A DNA stretch of 64,000 nt from JAGVSR01 sp963708775 (GTDB taxonomy: Bacteria > Pseudomonadota > Alphaproteobacteria > Rhizobiales > Hyphomicrobiaceae), in assembly GCA_963708775.1 (NCBI GenBank), contig CAVPTI010000004.1, positions 1 to 64,000 of the forward strand, read 5' to 3'. Both the position numbers and the translations under genes were made by a program. Shown here one piece after another: positions 47,840 through 57,150 of the stretch; position 1 is the stretch's first letter, and every line of letters begins with the position of its first letter. The notes below the pieces were generated by a model that was given only the letters and a program-made list of their open reading frames with translations, ran no database searches and had not been told where the DNA came from.

Positions 47840-48727
47840 GTGAAGAATCTCGCAGAGTTCATGGTCCGCCCGACACCCGACGACCCCCGGTTGTCGACCC
47901 CTGTCGCGGGCCTGGATCATGAAGGCAACCAGGTCGTCACCGACGTTGTCACCGAACGCCCGCTGACACTTTTCCTCAACGCGCGCGAGATCGTGACGCT
48001 GATGACCATCGGCGATCACCCCGATCTGCTCGCCGTCGGCTATCTCCTCAACCAGAACATGCTGCGCGCCGACGACGAAATTACCGGCATCGACCACGAC
48101 GACGATATCGAGACCATCGTCGTGCGCACCGCGCGCAAGACCGACTACGAAGAGAAGCTGAAGAAGAAGGTGCAAACCTCCGGCTGCGCGCAAGGCACCG
48201 TCTTCGGCGATCTGATGGAAGAGTTCGACAAGGTGAAGCTGTCTCCGGACGCGCGGCTCAGGACATCTTGGCTCTATTCTCTCACGCGCAAGATCAACAC
48301 CGCACCGAGCCTCTACCTCAAAGCCGGCGCGATCCACGGCTGCGTGCTCTGCCAGGAGGACCGCCCCGCGATCTACATGGAAGACGTCGGCCGCCACAAC
48401 GCCGTCGACAAGATCGCGGGTTACATGCTGCTCAATGGCATCGCGCCCGACGACAAGATCTTCTACACCACCGGCCGCCTCACCTCCGAGATGGTGATCA
48501 AGACCGTGAAGATGGGCATTCCCATCCTCGTGTCGCGCTCCGGCTTTACCGCCTGGGGCGTCGATCTGGCGAAGAAAGCCGGCCTCACCCTCATCGGACG
48601 CGCTCGCGGAAAGCGCTTCGTCTGCGTCTCCGGCGAAGAACGCCTCATCTTCGACGCCGACCTCGCCCGCGTTGATGAAGAAGACAAGAAGCACGCCCGC
48701 AAGGGCGCGCATGCAGACGCGGATTGA
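47840..48727 (+). CDS. fdhD: formate dehydrogenase accessory sulfurtransferase FdhD
   Basis: A complete 295-residue protein. FdhD passes sulfur from a cysteine desulfurase to the metal-bis-PGD cofactor of formate dehydrogenase, a step required for activity. The CxxC pair used in sulfur transfer is in HGCVLCQEDRP, and the family marks TERPLTLFLNAREIVTLM, EDVGRHNAVDKIAGY and FYTTGRLTSEMV are present. It lies directly downstream of fdsA. It starts at the GTG/ATG boundary sequence GTGAAGAATC with ATG-like reading MKNLAEF; the codon at 47840 is GTG. Confidence 0.93.
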   Translation: MKNLAEFMVRPTPDDPRLSTPVAGLDHEGNQVVTDVVTERPLTLFLNAREIVTLMTIGDHPDLLAVGYLLNQNMLRADDEITGIDHDDDIETIVVRTARKTDYEEKLKKKVQTSGCAQGTVFGDLMEEFDKVKLSPDARLRTSWLYSLTRKINTAPSLYLKAGAIHGCVLCQEDRPAIYMEDVGRHNAVDKIAGYMLLNGIAPDDKIFYTTGRLTSEMVIKTVKMGIPILVSRSGFTAWGVDLAKKAGLTLIGRARGKRFVCVSGEERLIFDADLARVDEEDKKHARKGAHADAD

Positions 48728-48733
48728 ACATCG

Positions 48734-49196
48734 ATGCAAGTCTCAGTCCGTCCGATTCGAACCTCCGACCAGGTGCGATGGCGTGAACTCTGGCGCGCCT
48801 ATCAGGCCTTCTATGATGTCGAACTCCCGCCAGACAGTGACCGAAACAACGTGGCAACGGTTGCTGGATGATCGCGAACCGGTATTCGGGCTCGTGGCGG
48901 AGAAAGATGGAACCGTGATCGGCATCACGCACTATCTCTTCCACCTCTCCACCTGGCTGGAAAATCAGACCTGTTACCTGCAGGATCTTTTTGTCGACCC
49001 CAAATCGCGCGGCAATGGTGCGGGACGCGCCTTGATCGAAGCGGTTTACGCACGCGCTGACCTCGTCACGGGAGGTCGGGTGTACTGGCTCACGCATGAA
49101 AGCAACACGGCGGCCCGGCAGGTCTACGACCAGCTGGCCCGCCACTCGGGTTTCATCGTCTATCGGCGCAACATCGAGACAACCTACGATGATTGA
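48734..49196 (+). CDS. GNAT family N-acetyltransferase (one frameshift)
   Basis: About 154 residues with the acetyl-CoA binding motif QDLFVDPKSRGNGAGRALI and the C-terminal YWLTHESNTAARQVYDQLA helix. The substrate is unknown. It begins at ATG 48734, seven bases after fdhD (MQVSVRPIRTSDQVRW), and an extra C near 48829 moves the frame before QTVTETTWQRLLD. The stop overlaps the mobA start. Its presence between fdhD and mobA is probably operon hitch-hiking, although modification of a cofactor protein cannot be excluded. Confidence 0.78.
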
Positions 49197-49840
49197 TGCT
49201 GAGACCAAGCCCACGGGCCTCCTTCTCGCAGGCGGACAATCGCGCCGGATGAGCGATGCGTTTGCGGCAGGTCGCGGCGACAAGGGCCTGCTCGACTTGA
49301 GCGGCAAACCGATGCTCGGCCACGTCATCGAACGCCTCGCCCCGCAAGCCGGCCGCCTCGTCATCAACGCCAACGGCGACCCCGCCCGCTTCGCGTCGTT
49401 CAATCTGCCGGTCGTTCCCGACACCATCGAAGGCTATGCCGGTCCGCTCGCCGGCATCCTCGCGGGCCTGCGCTGGTCGATCGTCAACGCGCCCGACGCA
49501 ACGCACGTCGTCAGCGTTTCCACCGACGCACCCTTCCTGCCCGCCGATCTCGTAACCAAGCTCCAGCAGGGTCTCGCGACCGCGTCAGGCTCGATCGCGC
49601 TCGCCCAATCCGGCGGCGAACTCCACCCCGTCATTGGCCTTTGGCCCGTCGCGCTCGCCGACGACCTCGAACAAGCGCTCCGCGCCGGCACCCGCAAAGT
49701 CCTCGCCTGGACCGACCGCCACGGAACGATCCCCGTCGAATTTCCGTTTACTTATTTGAAGGGCCGCTCATGTCGATCCCTTCTTCAACGCCAACACACC
49801 GGAAGAATTGGCCGAAGCCCGCCAGCTGCTTGCCGGATGA
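49189..49840 (+). CDS. mobA: molybdenum cofactor guanylyltransferase MobA (one frameshift)
   Basis: About 216 residues. MobA adds GMP to metal-molybdopterin, giving the bis-guanylate cofactor used by formate dehydrogenase. The nucleotidyltransferase signature LLLAGGQSRRM lies at the N-terminus, with VVPDTIEGYAGPLAGILAGL and VSVSTDAPFLPADLV further on. An extra base near 49775 breaks the frame before VDPFFNANTPEELAEARQLL, the expected C-terminus. The start overlaps the upstream acetyltransferase gene. It belongs to the fds-fdhD-mobAB block. Confidence 0.88.
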
Positions 49841-49865
49841 CATGGACCTGATAGAGAAACGATCT

Positions 49866-50429
49866 ATGAAATCCGCCCTCAAAACGCCCGTCATCGGCAT
49901 CGCCGGATGGAAGAAGTCCGGCAAGACGACGCTCACCGTGCGTCTCATCGAAGAGTTCACGCGCCGCGGCCTCAAGGTTGCGAGCATCAAGCACGCGCAC
50001 CACGAATTCCAGGTCGACGATCAGGAAACCGACAGCGCTCGCCATCGCCGCGCAGGCGCCGGCGAAGTGGTCGTCATCGGCGGCAAACGTTGGGCCATGA
50101 TGCACGAACTGAAGGACGAGCCGGAGCCCAATCTGGACGAAATCTTCACGTGGCTCTCGCCTTCCGATCTCGTCATCGTCGAAGGCTACAAGACCGCAAA
50201 CATTCCAAAGATCGAAGCGCGCCGCTCCACTCAGCAGGACCGCCGTTTCTTGGCCCCGAACGATCCGACCATCATCGCGATTGCATCAGACCACGACACG
50301 GATCACGGCTCGCTGCCGCTGTTCTCGCTCGACGACATTGGCGGCATTGCGGACTTCATCACACGGGCCGTCGGCGTCCGCCTCAAGGCTTCGCAGCCGG
50401 AAAGAACTGCTGCTCGCCCTCAATCCTGA
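49866..50429 (+). CDS. mobB: molybdopterin-guanine dinucleotide biosynthesis adaptor MobB
   Basis: A complete 187-residue GTP-binding protein with the P-loop GIAGWKKSGKTTL, the switch region IKHAHHEFQVDDQETDS and the segment DLVIVEGYKTANIPKIE. MobB assists MobA in cofactor synthesis. It starts at ATG 49866, 25 bases after mobA. Its last 47 bases overlap the end of tupA on the opposite strand, an unusually long convergent overlap, so the C-terminal tail (KASQPERTAARPQS) may not be conserved. Confidence 0.9.
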   Translation: MKSALKTPVIGIAGWKKSGKTTLTVRLIEEFTRRGLKVASIKHAHHEFQVDDQETDSARHRRAGAGEVVVIGGKRWAMMHELKDEPEPNLDEIFTWLSPSDLVIVEGYKTANIPKIEARRSTQQDRRFLAPNDPTIIAIASDHDTDHGSLPLFSLDDIGGIADFITRAVGVRLKASQPERTAARPQS

Positions 50430-51213
50430 ACGCTGCGATCGCAGCCTGCCCCTCAGGCGAAATGATCCAGTCGATGAACGCTTGCCCCTCCGCCGCCTTC
50501 ACGTTCGGATGCTTGGCCGGATTGACGAGGACCACACCGTACGGATTGAAGAGCCGCTGATCTCCCTGCACGAGAATTTTCAGCTCGCCCTTGTTCTTGA
50601 ACGCCGACCACGTCGCGCGATCGCTCAGCACGTAGGCATTCGACCCTGACGCGACATTGATCGTCGCGCCCATCCCCTGCCCGGCCTCGCGATACCATGT
50701 GCCCGACGCAGCTTTCGCGTCCACACCCGCCGCCGTCCACAATCGCAGCTCGGCTTTGTGCGTCCCGCTGTCATCCCCGCGCGAAATGAACGGCTGCCTC
50801 GCCGCAGCAATCTTCTTCAACGCGGCGACGGCATCCGTCCCGCCCGCGATCTTCGCCGGATCGGACGCAGGCCCCACAATCACGAAGTCATTGTACATCA
50901 CGTCGTACCGCTTCACGCCGAAGCCGTCCGCGACGAACGTGTCTTCCGCCGCGCGATCATGCACGAGCAGCACATCGCCATCGCCGTTCGACGCGTTCTT
51001 GATCGCCTGCCCCGTACCCACGGCCACGACGCGCACCTCAATGCCCGTCTTCGCCGTGAAGATCGGTAACAGATGAGCGAACAGCCCCGAGTTTTCCGTC
51101 GATGTCGTCGATTGCAGAATGATGAAGCGGTCAGCCGCCTGCGCCATTCCAACTGCAACCATCACAAGGAGAGCGGCCGTCCATGACAGCATCCATCGAG
51201 CACGCAACTGCAT
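50383..51213 (-). CDS. tupA: tungstate-binding periplasmic protein TupA
   Basis: A complete 276-residue binding protein. The signal peptide ends ...VGMAQAAD. The TTTS-type ligand loop is seen in LQSTTSTENSGLFAHLL and the ligand-coordinating region in ISRGDDSGTHKAELRLW; both are typical of TupA and related WtpA-unlike tungstate binders. The family binds tungstate far more tightly than molybdate. A GAGGAG site precedes the ATG at 51213. The gene order tupB-tupC-tupA on the minus strand forms one operon that converges on mobB. Confidence 0.9.
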   Translation of the reverse strand: MQLRARWMLSWTAALLVMVAVGMAQAADRFIILQSTTSTENSGLFAHLLPIFTAKTGIEVRVVAVGTGQAIKNASNGDGDVLLVHDRAAEDTFVADGFGVKRYDVMYNDFVIVGPASDPAKIAGGTDAVAALKKIAAARQPFISRGDDSGTHKAELRLWTAAGVDAKAASGTWYREAGQGMGATINVASGSNAYVLSDRATWSAFKNKGELKILVQGDQRLFNPYGVVLVNPAKHPNVKAAEGQAFIDWIISPEGQAAIAAFRIEGEQQFFPAAKP

Positions 51214-51228
51214 GAGCCACTCCTCGGA

Positions 51229-51985
51229 TCAAAGGACCAATTCACCAGCCAGGAACGCGCGCGCCCGCGCCGTCGCGGGTGCTCTGAAAAACTCGTGAGC
51301 TTCCCCCTGCTCGAGAACCTTTCCCTTGTGCAGGAACACGATCTCATCTGCCAGTCGCCGCGCCTGCGCCAGGTCTTGTGTGACCAGCACCACGCGCAAT
51401 CCCTGCTCCACGGCCGCATTCAACTGCCGTTCGATCGCCAGTGTGGACGCGGGATCGAGGTTGGCAGTCGGCTCGTCGAGAAACAGCACTTCAGGCTCCA
51501 GAACCAACGCCCGCAGAAGCGCGAGCCGTTGCTGCTCACCGCCCGACAGACGCTGCGCATTTGTCCCCGCGACGTGCGCAAGACCATGGTCCGCCAGGTG
51601 CTGCATGGCGATTGCGCGCGCCGACTGCATCAGCGTGGCCGTTCAACTTCAGAACATAGACGAGATTGTCGAGCGCCGTCCGCCGCAGCATGACCGGGCG
51701 CTGGAGTACGAATCCCGTTCGACGCGCGCGCCTACGATCCGGAAGAGACCCCGCCCACGTGACCCGCCCGAGATCAGGAAGAACCAGACCTGCCAAGGTG
51801 CGGATGAGCAAACTTTTGCCCGCGCCGTTCGGTCCAATGATGACCGTCACACCCGCGCCATGCGCAACCGTAAGCGCCGCATGATCGAGGAGTGTGCGAC
51901 CGTCGCGGCGAACGACCAACGCATCTCCGGCAATCGGCATCACCTGAGCGTCCCGCATGATCGGCCTGAGAAGGGACTGGTCCAT
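51229..51985 (-). CDS. tupC: tungstate ABC transporter ATP-binding protein TupC (one frameshift)
   Basis: About 251 residues. It has Walker A GPNGAGKSLLIRTLAG, the Q-loop region FVLQRPVMLRRTA, the signature LSGGEQQRLALLRAL and Walker B VLFLDEPTANLD, with the switch His replaced by Gln in LVTQDLAQARR. That Gln is also found in some TupC and CysA-like proteins. One frame change near 51640 lies between LKLNGHAD and the next part. It starts one base after the tupB stop, and tupA follows 15 bases after. Confidence 0.88.
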
Positions 51986-51986
51986 G

Positions 51987-52694
51987 TCAGGACCTCCCCG
52001 GCGCCAAATGCGCAACCGCGCCGCCCCGCAGCGCCATCGCCGCCGCATTCACGAGGCCTGCCATCAAGATCAGCACAAGACCCAGCGCCATCGCAAGCGC
52101 AAGCTCACCTTTGGATGTTTCCAGCGCGATCGCCGTCGTCATCGTGCGCGTGACGTGATTGATGTTGCCGCCGACGATGAGCACTGCGCCCACCTCTGCG
52201 ATCGCGCGCCCAAATCCTGCGAGCAATGCCGTCGTCAGCGCCGCGCGCCCTTCATGGAGCAACGTCGCGATCTGCTGCCACCGCGTCAGTCCGAAGATCC
52301 GCAACTGCTCGCCGAGTTCCACATCGAGGTCGGCCACGATCTGCCGCGTCAGCGCGATCAGGATCGGCGCAACGAGAATGGTCTGCGCGACGATCATCGC
52401 CGTCGGCGTGTAGAGAAGTTGCAGCGCACCGAACGGCCCTGAAGCTGAGAGCCAGAGATAGACCAGCAGCCCCACAACCACGGGCGGCAGCCCCATCAAC
52501 GTGTTGACGAGCACGATCACGGCACCACGACCGGGAAAGCGCCTCGTCGCGATCAATGCGCCGAGAGGCAGCCCAACGAGCGCTGCGATCAGCACCGCTG
52601 CCAAGCTGACGCGCAGCGACAGTCCGATGATCTCGATGAGATCAGCGTCGAGAGAACCGATCAACGCGAAGGCCTGCCAGACTGCGTCCGTCAC
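51987..52694 (-). CDS. tupB: tungstate ABC transporter permease TupB
   Basis: A complete 235-residue permease with about six helices (SLRVSLAAVLIAALVGLPLG, LVNTLMGLPPVVVGLLVYL, TPTAMIVAQTILVAPILI and others) and the EAA loop IFGLTRWQQIATLLHEGRAA. The C-terminal GGNINHVTRTMTTAIALE is characteristic of TupB. The start codon is GTG at 52694, and the binding site upstream is weak. It is the first gene of the tup operon. A dyad at 52734-52753 lies 40 bases upstream. Confidence 0.9.
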   Translation of the reverse strand: MTDAVWQAFALIGSLDADLIEIIGLSLRVSLAAVLIAALVGLPLGALIATRRFPGRGAVIVLVNTLMGLPPVVVGLLVYLWLSASGPFGALQLLYTPTAMIVAQTILVAPILIALTRQIVADLDVELGEQLRIFGLTRWQQIATLLHEGRAALTTALLAGFGRAIAEVGAVLIVGGNINHVTRTMTTAIALETSKGELALAMALGLVLILMAGLVNAAAMALRGGAVAHLAPGRS

Positions 52695-52733
52695 GGGAGA
52701 GGTCCGTCACAAATTCAAGAAGCGCACATAGAG

Positions 52734-52753
52734 CCGTATCCCGTTCGATACGG
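52734..52753. promoter_or_regulatory. candidate tup operator: CCGTATC-N6-GATACGG
   Basis: A perfect 7-bp inverted repeat, 40 bases upstream of the tupB start. Its core TATC-N6-GATA is also found at 52835-52848 in front of the aor operon. The ModE-like protein encoded at 57522 is the obvious candidate to bind both, but this is inference. Confidence 0.5.
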
Positions 52754-52834
52754 ATCGGCAAGCGTCAACGAACGAGAGCTGAGGAGCCTTGAAGTAAATA
52801 GAAGCCAAGTCTTCGCAGACGAACACCTAAGCTA

Positions 52835-52848
52835 TATCCAAACGGATA
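52835..52848. promoter_or_regulatory. candidate aor operator: TATC-N6-GATA
   Basis: TATCCAAACGGATA is a dyad with the same half-sites and spacing as the site before tupB, about 155 bases upstream of the ferredoxin start. The other parts of the 309-base divergent region show no gene. A TATAGT at about 52929 could be a -10 element. Confidence 0.45.
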
Positions 52849-53003
52849 CTGGTGGAGCGAAATACTTTCCCCGGCAAAGCCCAGTTCGCATGTGAGATCA
52901 TCTGGCGAACAGTGAAACTGTACCATAGTATAGTTGTCTAGGTTGCAGTCCACGCGCGATCTATGGTCAGGCCCCGCAGAGCGGCCACGGCATCGGAGGG
53001 AAC

Positions 53004-53510
53004 ATGTTGAAGGCGCTGGTCATCGACCCGGGCAAGTGCACCGGCTGCAAGCAATGCGAAATGGCATGCAGCTATGAAAACGAGGGCGAGTTCAACGTCG
53101 CCAAATCCCGAATCCGCGTCTTCGATTTCCACGAGCAGGGCAAAATGGTGCCCTACACCTGCACCCAGTGCGCCGAAGCGTGGTGCCAGCAGGCTTGCCC
53201 AGTGAACGCGATCACCACCGATCCGCTCTCTCTCGTGAAAGTCGTCCACGAGAACCTCTGCGTCGGCTGCAAGGTCTGCACGATCGCCTGCCCCTTCGGC
53301 ACCATCAATTACAACGCCTCCACCGGTAAGGTCATCAAGTGCGACTTGTGCCAGGGCAATCCCGCCTGCTCGGATGCGTGCCCAACCGGCGCGATCACAT
53401 TCCAGGACATCGAGCAGACCGGCTTTGACAAGATGAAGGTGTGGGCCGCGCAGGCCGCAGCGGGCTCGCCCGACGCTCCGGGCGCCAAGGCACCCGTGGC
53501 CAAGCACTGA
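53004..53510 (+). CDS. aorA: four-cluster ferredoxin subunit of tungsten aldehyde oxidoreductase
   Basis: A complete 168-residue electron-transfer protein with sixteen cysteines in four groups: CTGCKQCEMAC, CTQCAEAWCQQACP, CVGCKVCTIAC and CDLCQGNPACSDACP. These can hold four [4Fe-4S] clusters. Members serve as electron-wire subunits; in Aromatoleum the AorA polyferredoxin joins the tungsten subunit AorB to the FAD subunit AorC. GGAGGG at 52995-53000 precedes the ATG. It is the first gene of an operon with the AOR large subunit, a FAD protein, a MoaD-like protein and a small unknown. Confidence 0.88.
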   Translation: MLKALVIDPGKCTGCKQCEMACSYENEGEFNVAKSRIRVFDFHEQGKMVPYTCTQCAEAWCQQACPVNAITTDPLSLVKVVHENLCVGCKVCTIACPFGTINYNASTGKVIKCDLCQGNPACSDACPTGAITFQDIEQTGFDKMKVWAAQAAAGSPDAPGAKAPVAKH

Positions 53511-53623
53511 CACAGGCAAGCACCGCCTCTGCGGAGCGGATGTGCGCCAAGAGATTACGAAAAACTCCGCGGAAGACATTGCAGCGCGCTTGAACCGCGC
53601 GTCAGCGATAAAGGGAGAGATCG

Positions 53624-55475
53624 ATGGGTTGGGCACGGAAAATCCTGCGGGTGAACCTCACCACAGGCACCGTCAAAGTCGAACCGCTCAACATGGATTG
53701 GGCGTCGAAGTATCTCGGACAGCGGGGTCTCGCCACAAAGTATTTCGTCGAGGAAGTTGATCCCAAGGTCGATCCGCTCGGCCCCGACAACAAGATGATC
53801 ATGGCAACCGGCCCGCTCACCGGCACCGCCGCCTCCACCGCCGGCCGCTATTCGGTCATCACCAAAGGCGCGCTCACCAACGCCATCGCCTGCTCCAACT
53901 CCGGCGGCTACTTCGGTGCCGAATTGAAGTTCGCCGGCTGGGACATGATCATTTTCGAGGGCAAGGCTCCCAAGCCCGTCTACGTGACGATTATTGATGA
54001 CGTCTGCGAGATCCAGGACGCTTCCGACATCTGGGGCACCAGCGTCTGGCACACCGACGAGTGGATCAAGACCAAGCACCAAGACCCGATGATGCACATC
54101 TCGGCCATCGGCATCTCGGGTGAGAAGCAGGTCCTCTACTCCTGCATCGTCAACGATCTTCATCGCGCTGCCGGCCGCTCCGGTGTCGGCGCCGTCATGG
54201 GCTCGAAGAACCTCAAGGCCGTCGCCGTTCGCGGCACGGGCGGCGTCAAGGTCAAGGACGGACGCACGTTCCTCAAGGCCGCTGCCGCCGGCAAGAAAGT
54301 GCTGCAGGAAAACGCCGTCACCGGCGCCGGTCTGCCGACTTACGGCACGCAGGTTCTCATGAACGTCATCAACGAGGCCGGCGCCATGCCGACCCGCAAC
54401 CATCGTCAGGTGCAGTTCGAAGGCGCGCACGCGATTTCCGCCGAAGCGATGGCAACCCCGCGCAAATCCGACGGCCAACCGAACCTGCTCACCAACCAGG
54501 CCTGCTTCGGCTGCACCATCGCCTGTGGGCGTATCTCAAAAATCGACGAGAAGCACTTCACCATCCAGAACAAGCCACAATACTGGAAAGCGTCAGGCGG
54601 CCTCGAATATGAAGCTGCCTGGGCGCTCGGGTCCAACACCGGCGTCGATGATCTCGAAACACTGACCTACGTGAACTTCGTCTGCAACGAGCAGGGCATG
54701 GACCCGATCTCGTTCGGCGCTACGGTCTCGGCCGCGATGGAGTTGTACGAGCTTGGCCTCATCACCAAGGAACAGACCGGCGGCATCGACCTGAAGTTCG
54801 GTTCGGCGGAAGCTCTCGCCAAGTGCGTCGAACTCACCGGCAAAGGCGAAGGCTTCGGCGCGGAACTGGGTCTTGGCTCGTTGCGTCTATGCACCAAGTA
54901 TGGTCGCCCGGACCTCTCCATGTCCGTAAAGGGCCAGGAATTCCCAGCCTACGACTCGCGCGGGATCCAGGGCATGGGCCTCACCTACGCCACGTCCAAC
55001 CGCGGCGCCTGCCACCTGCGCTCCTACACGGTCTCGTCCGAAATCCTCGGCATCCCTGAGAAGACCGACCCGCTGACCACCGACGGCAAGCCCGCCCTCG
55101 TCAAGGCCTTCCAGGATGCGACCGCCGCGGTCGACTCCACCGGCCTGTGCGTCTTCACCACCTTCGCATGGACGCTGAACGACATCGCACCCCAGGTCGA
55201 TGCCGCCTGCGACGGCGCCAGCTGGACGCCCGAGTACATGATGGAAGTCGGCGAGCGGATCTGGAACATGGAGCGCGTCTTCAACAACCGCGCCGGCTTC
55301 ACCGCACAAGGACGACAACCTGCCCCCGCGCCTCGTCTCGGAGCCGGCGGAGACAGGTCCAGCCAAGGGTCTCGTAAACGGCCTCGCCACGATGCTTCCC
55401 GAGTACTACCAGCTGCGCGGCTGGACCCAGGAAGGCATCCCGACCAACGAGACGCTGTCGCGCCTGTCGCTCTGA
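53624..55475 (+). CDS. aorB: tungsten-containing aldehyde ferredoxin oxidoreductase subunit (one frameshift)
   Basis: About 617 residues, the usual length for the family, which oxidises aldehydes to acids with a W-bis-pyranopterin centre and one [4Fe-4S] cluster. The N-terminal domain begins MGWARKILRVNLTTGTV and contains GLATKYFVEEVDPKVDP. Cluster ligands are in ACFGCTIACG and GACHLRSYT. The pterin-binding regions include NSGGYFGAELKFAGWD and DLHRAAGRSGVGAVMGSKN. An extra C at 55306 disrupts the frame before DDNLPPRLVSEPAETGPAKG, after which the normal C-terminus is read to TGA. The tup transporter and the FdhD/Mob genes next door support tungsten as the metal. Possible substrates include formaldehyde and other short aldehydes (inference). 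Confidence 0.93.
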
Positions 55476-55489
55476 TAAGAATGCACTGC

Positions 55490-55516
55490 GGGCGGGTTCG
55501 ATCATTGGACCCGCCC
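55490..55516 (+). terminator. hairpin between aorB and the FAD subunit gene
   Basis: GGGCGGGTTC pairs with GGACCCGCCC (one G-T pair) around a 7-base loop, 15 bases after the aorB stop. No T-run follows; an attenuator or RNA-stabilising role is likely. Confidence 0.45.
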
Positions 55517-55572
55517 AGCGCATCCTGCCGTCCTTGGAACGCGTCCACCACGCCACCCGTGAGGCCTGCCCC

Positions 55573-56883
55573 ATGCATTACGTGATCCTCGGAGCCGGTC
55601 CCGCCGGTGTGACGGCGGCGGAAACCATCCGCCAGAAAGACCGCAACGGCCGCATCACGCTGATCGGTGGGGAGCCGGAACCGCCGTACTCGCGCATGGC
55701 GATCCCCTACCTCCTCCACGGCAACATCGAGGAGCGGGGCACCTATCTCCGCCAGAAGGCCGACCACTACGACAGCCTCTGCATCGAGTACCGCCACGGC
55801 CGCGCCGGCGGCATCGACAGCCGCCGCAAGGAACTCTATCTGTCCGGCGGCGATCCGGTCGCCTACGATAAGCTGCTCATCGCCACCGGCGCCTCGCCCG
55901 TCATCCCGAAAATGTCCGGCTCCAATCTCGAAGGCGTCGTCAACTGCTGGACGCTGGCCGATGCCCGCGCCATCCTGAAGCGCGCTGACAAAGGTGCACC
56001 TGTCGTGCTCGTCGGTGCCGGCTTCATCGGCTCCATCGTTCTGGAAGCGCTCTACCAGCGCGGCTGCGATTTGACCGTAGTCGAGATCGCCCCCCGCATG
56101 GTCGCCCGCATGATGGACGACACCGCCGGCGGCATGCTCGCCCGCTGGTGCCGCGAGAAGGGTGTGAAGGTCCACACCGGCACCAAGGTCAACTCCATTC
56201 GCCAGACCGGCTCCAACGGCGGCGCAACGCTCGCAGTCGATCTTTCGAGCGGTGAGGCAATCCCGGCCCAACTCGTCGTGCTCGCAGCCGGCGTCAAATC
56301 AAACACCGGCTTTCTTGTCGGCTCCGGCGTCAAAGTGAACTGGGGCATCCAGGTCAACCCGTTCCTCGAAACGTCCGCGCCAGACGTCTTCGCCGCCGGC
56401 GATTGCTGTGAAGCCATCGACATCTCCACCGGCAAGCCCGACATGCTCGCCATTCAGCCCGTCGCCGTCGAACACGGCCGCCTCGCCGGCCTTAACATGT
56501 CCGGCACGAAGACGCCCCACCGCGGCTCGCTCAACATGAACGTGCTCGATACGATGGGGCTGATCTCCTCGTCGTTCGGTCTCTGGCAGGGCAAGCCCGA
56601 AGGCCAGACCGCCAAGCTGATCGACGAGACCAACTTCAAGTATCTGAAACTCAACTTCGAAGGCGACCGCCTGATCGGCGCCCAGAGCGTCGGCCTCACG
56701 GACCACGTCGGTATGCTGCGCGGCCTGATCCAGACCGGCTTCCGTCTCGGTGGATGGAAGGAAAAGCTTGTCGCAAGCCCAGAGCGTCTGCGTGAAGCCT
56801 ACATCGCCGTCGCCCAAGGTGCGCCCATCGGCGGCCCGACCGGACCGCACGTGAACACCCCGATTGCCAAGGCCGCCGCCTGA
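55573..56883 (+). CDS. aorC: FAD/NAD(P)-dependent oxidoreductase, AorC-like NADH-reducing subunit
   Basis: A complete 436-residue flavoprotein of the pyridine nucleotide-disulfide oxidoreductase class I family. The FAD fold is at MHYVILGAGPAGVTAAETIR, the NAD fold at PVVLVGAGFIGSIVLEAL, and the C-terminal FAD contact at APDVFAAGDCCEA. There is no redox CxxC, so it belongs to the NADH oxidase or ferredoxin reductase branch. It would couple oxidation by AorB to NAD reduction, as AorC does in Aromatoleum. It starts at ATG 55573, 97 bases after aorB. An ATG-like start in the upstream hairpin region is less likely. Confidence 0.88.
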   Translation: MHYVILGAGPAGVTAAETIRQKDRNGRITLIGGEPEPPYSRMAIPYLLHGNIEERGTYLRQKADHYDSLCIEYRHGRAGGIDSRRKELYLSGGDPVAYDKLLIATGASPVIPKMSGSNLEGVVNCWTLADARAILKRADKGAPVVLVGAGFIGSIVLEALYQRGCDLTVVEIAPRMVARMMDDTAGGMLARWCREKGVKVHTGTKVNSIRQTGSNGGATLAVDLSSGEAIPAQLVVLAAGVKSNTGFLVGSGVKVNWGIQVNPFLETSAPDVFAAGDCCEAIDISTGKPDMLAIQPVAVEHGRLAGLNMSGTKTPHRGSLNMNVLDTMGLISSSFGLWQGKPEGQTAKLIDETNFKYLKLNFEGDRLIGAQSVGLTDHVGMLRGLIQTGFRLGGWKEKLVASPERLREAYIAVAQGAPIGGPTGPHVNTPIAKAAA

Positions 56884-56898
56884 CGGCATACGGTCCCT

Positions 56899-57150
56899 AT
56901 GAAAGTCACACTGAAACTTTTCGCCTCACTTGGCGCGTTCCTGCCCGAAGGATCGGAGCGCAACATGATCGACCTCGAAGTGCCCGAAGGCACGACCATT
57001 CGCGCCCTTCTTGATCACCATAACGTGCCTCCGCAGTCCTGCCACCTCGTGCTTCTCAACGGCGTGTTTCAGCCAGTCGGCGTGCGCTCGCACGTGGCAC
57101 TGAAGTCTGGAGACGCACTAGCGGTCTGGCCTCCGGTTGCAGGAGGATGA
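56899..57150 (+). CDS. MoaD/ThiS-like sulfur carrier protein
   Basis: An 83-residue ubiquitin-fold protein ending in the required Gly-Gly (VWPPVAGG). It is likely a dedicated sulfur carrier for the pterin of the tungsten enzyme, as found in other AOR operons, where a MoaD-like gene accompanies aorABC. The ATG at 56899 lies 15 bases after aorC. The stop overlaps the next start by four bases. Confidence 0.85.
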   Translation: MKVTLKLFASLGAFLPEGSERNMIDLEVPEGTTIRALLDHHNVPPQSCHLVLLNGVFQPVGVRSHVALKSGDALAVWPPVAGG

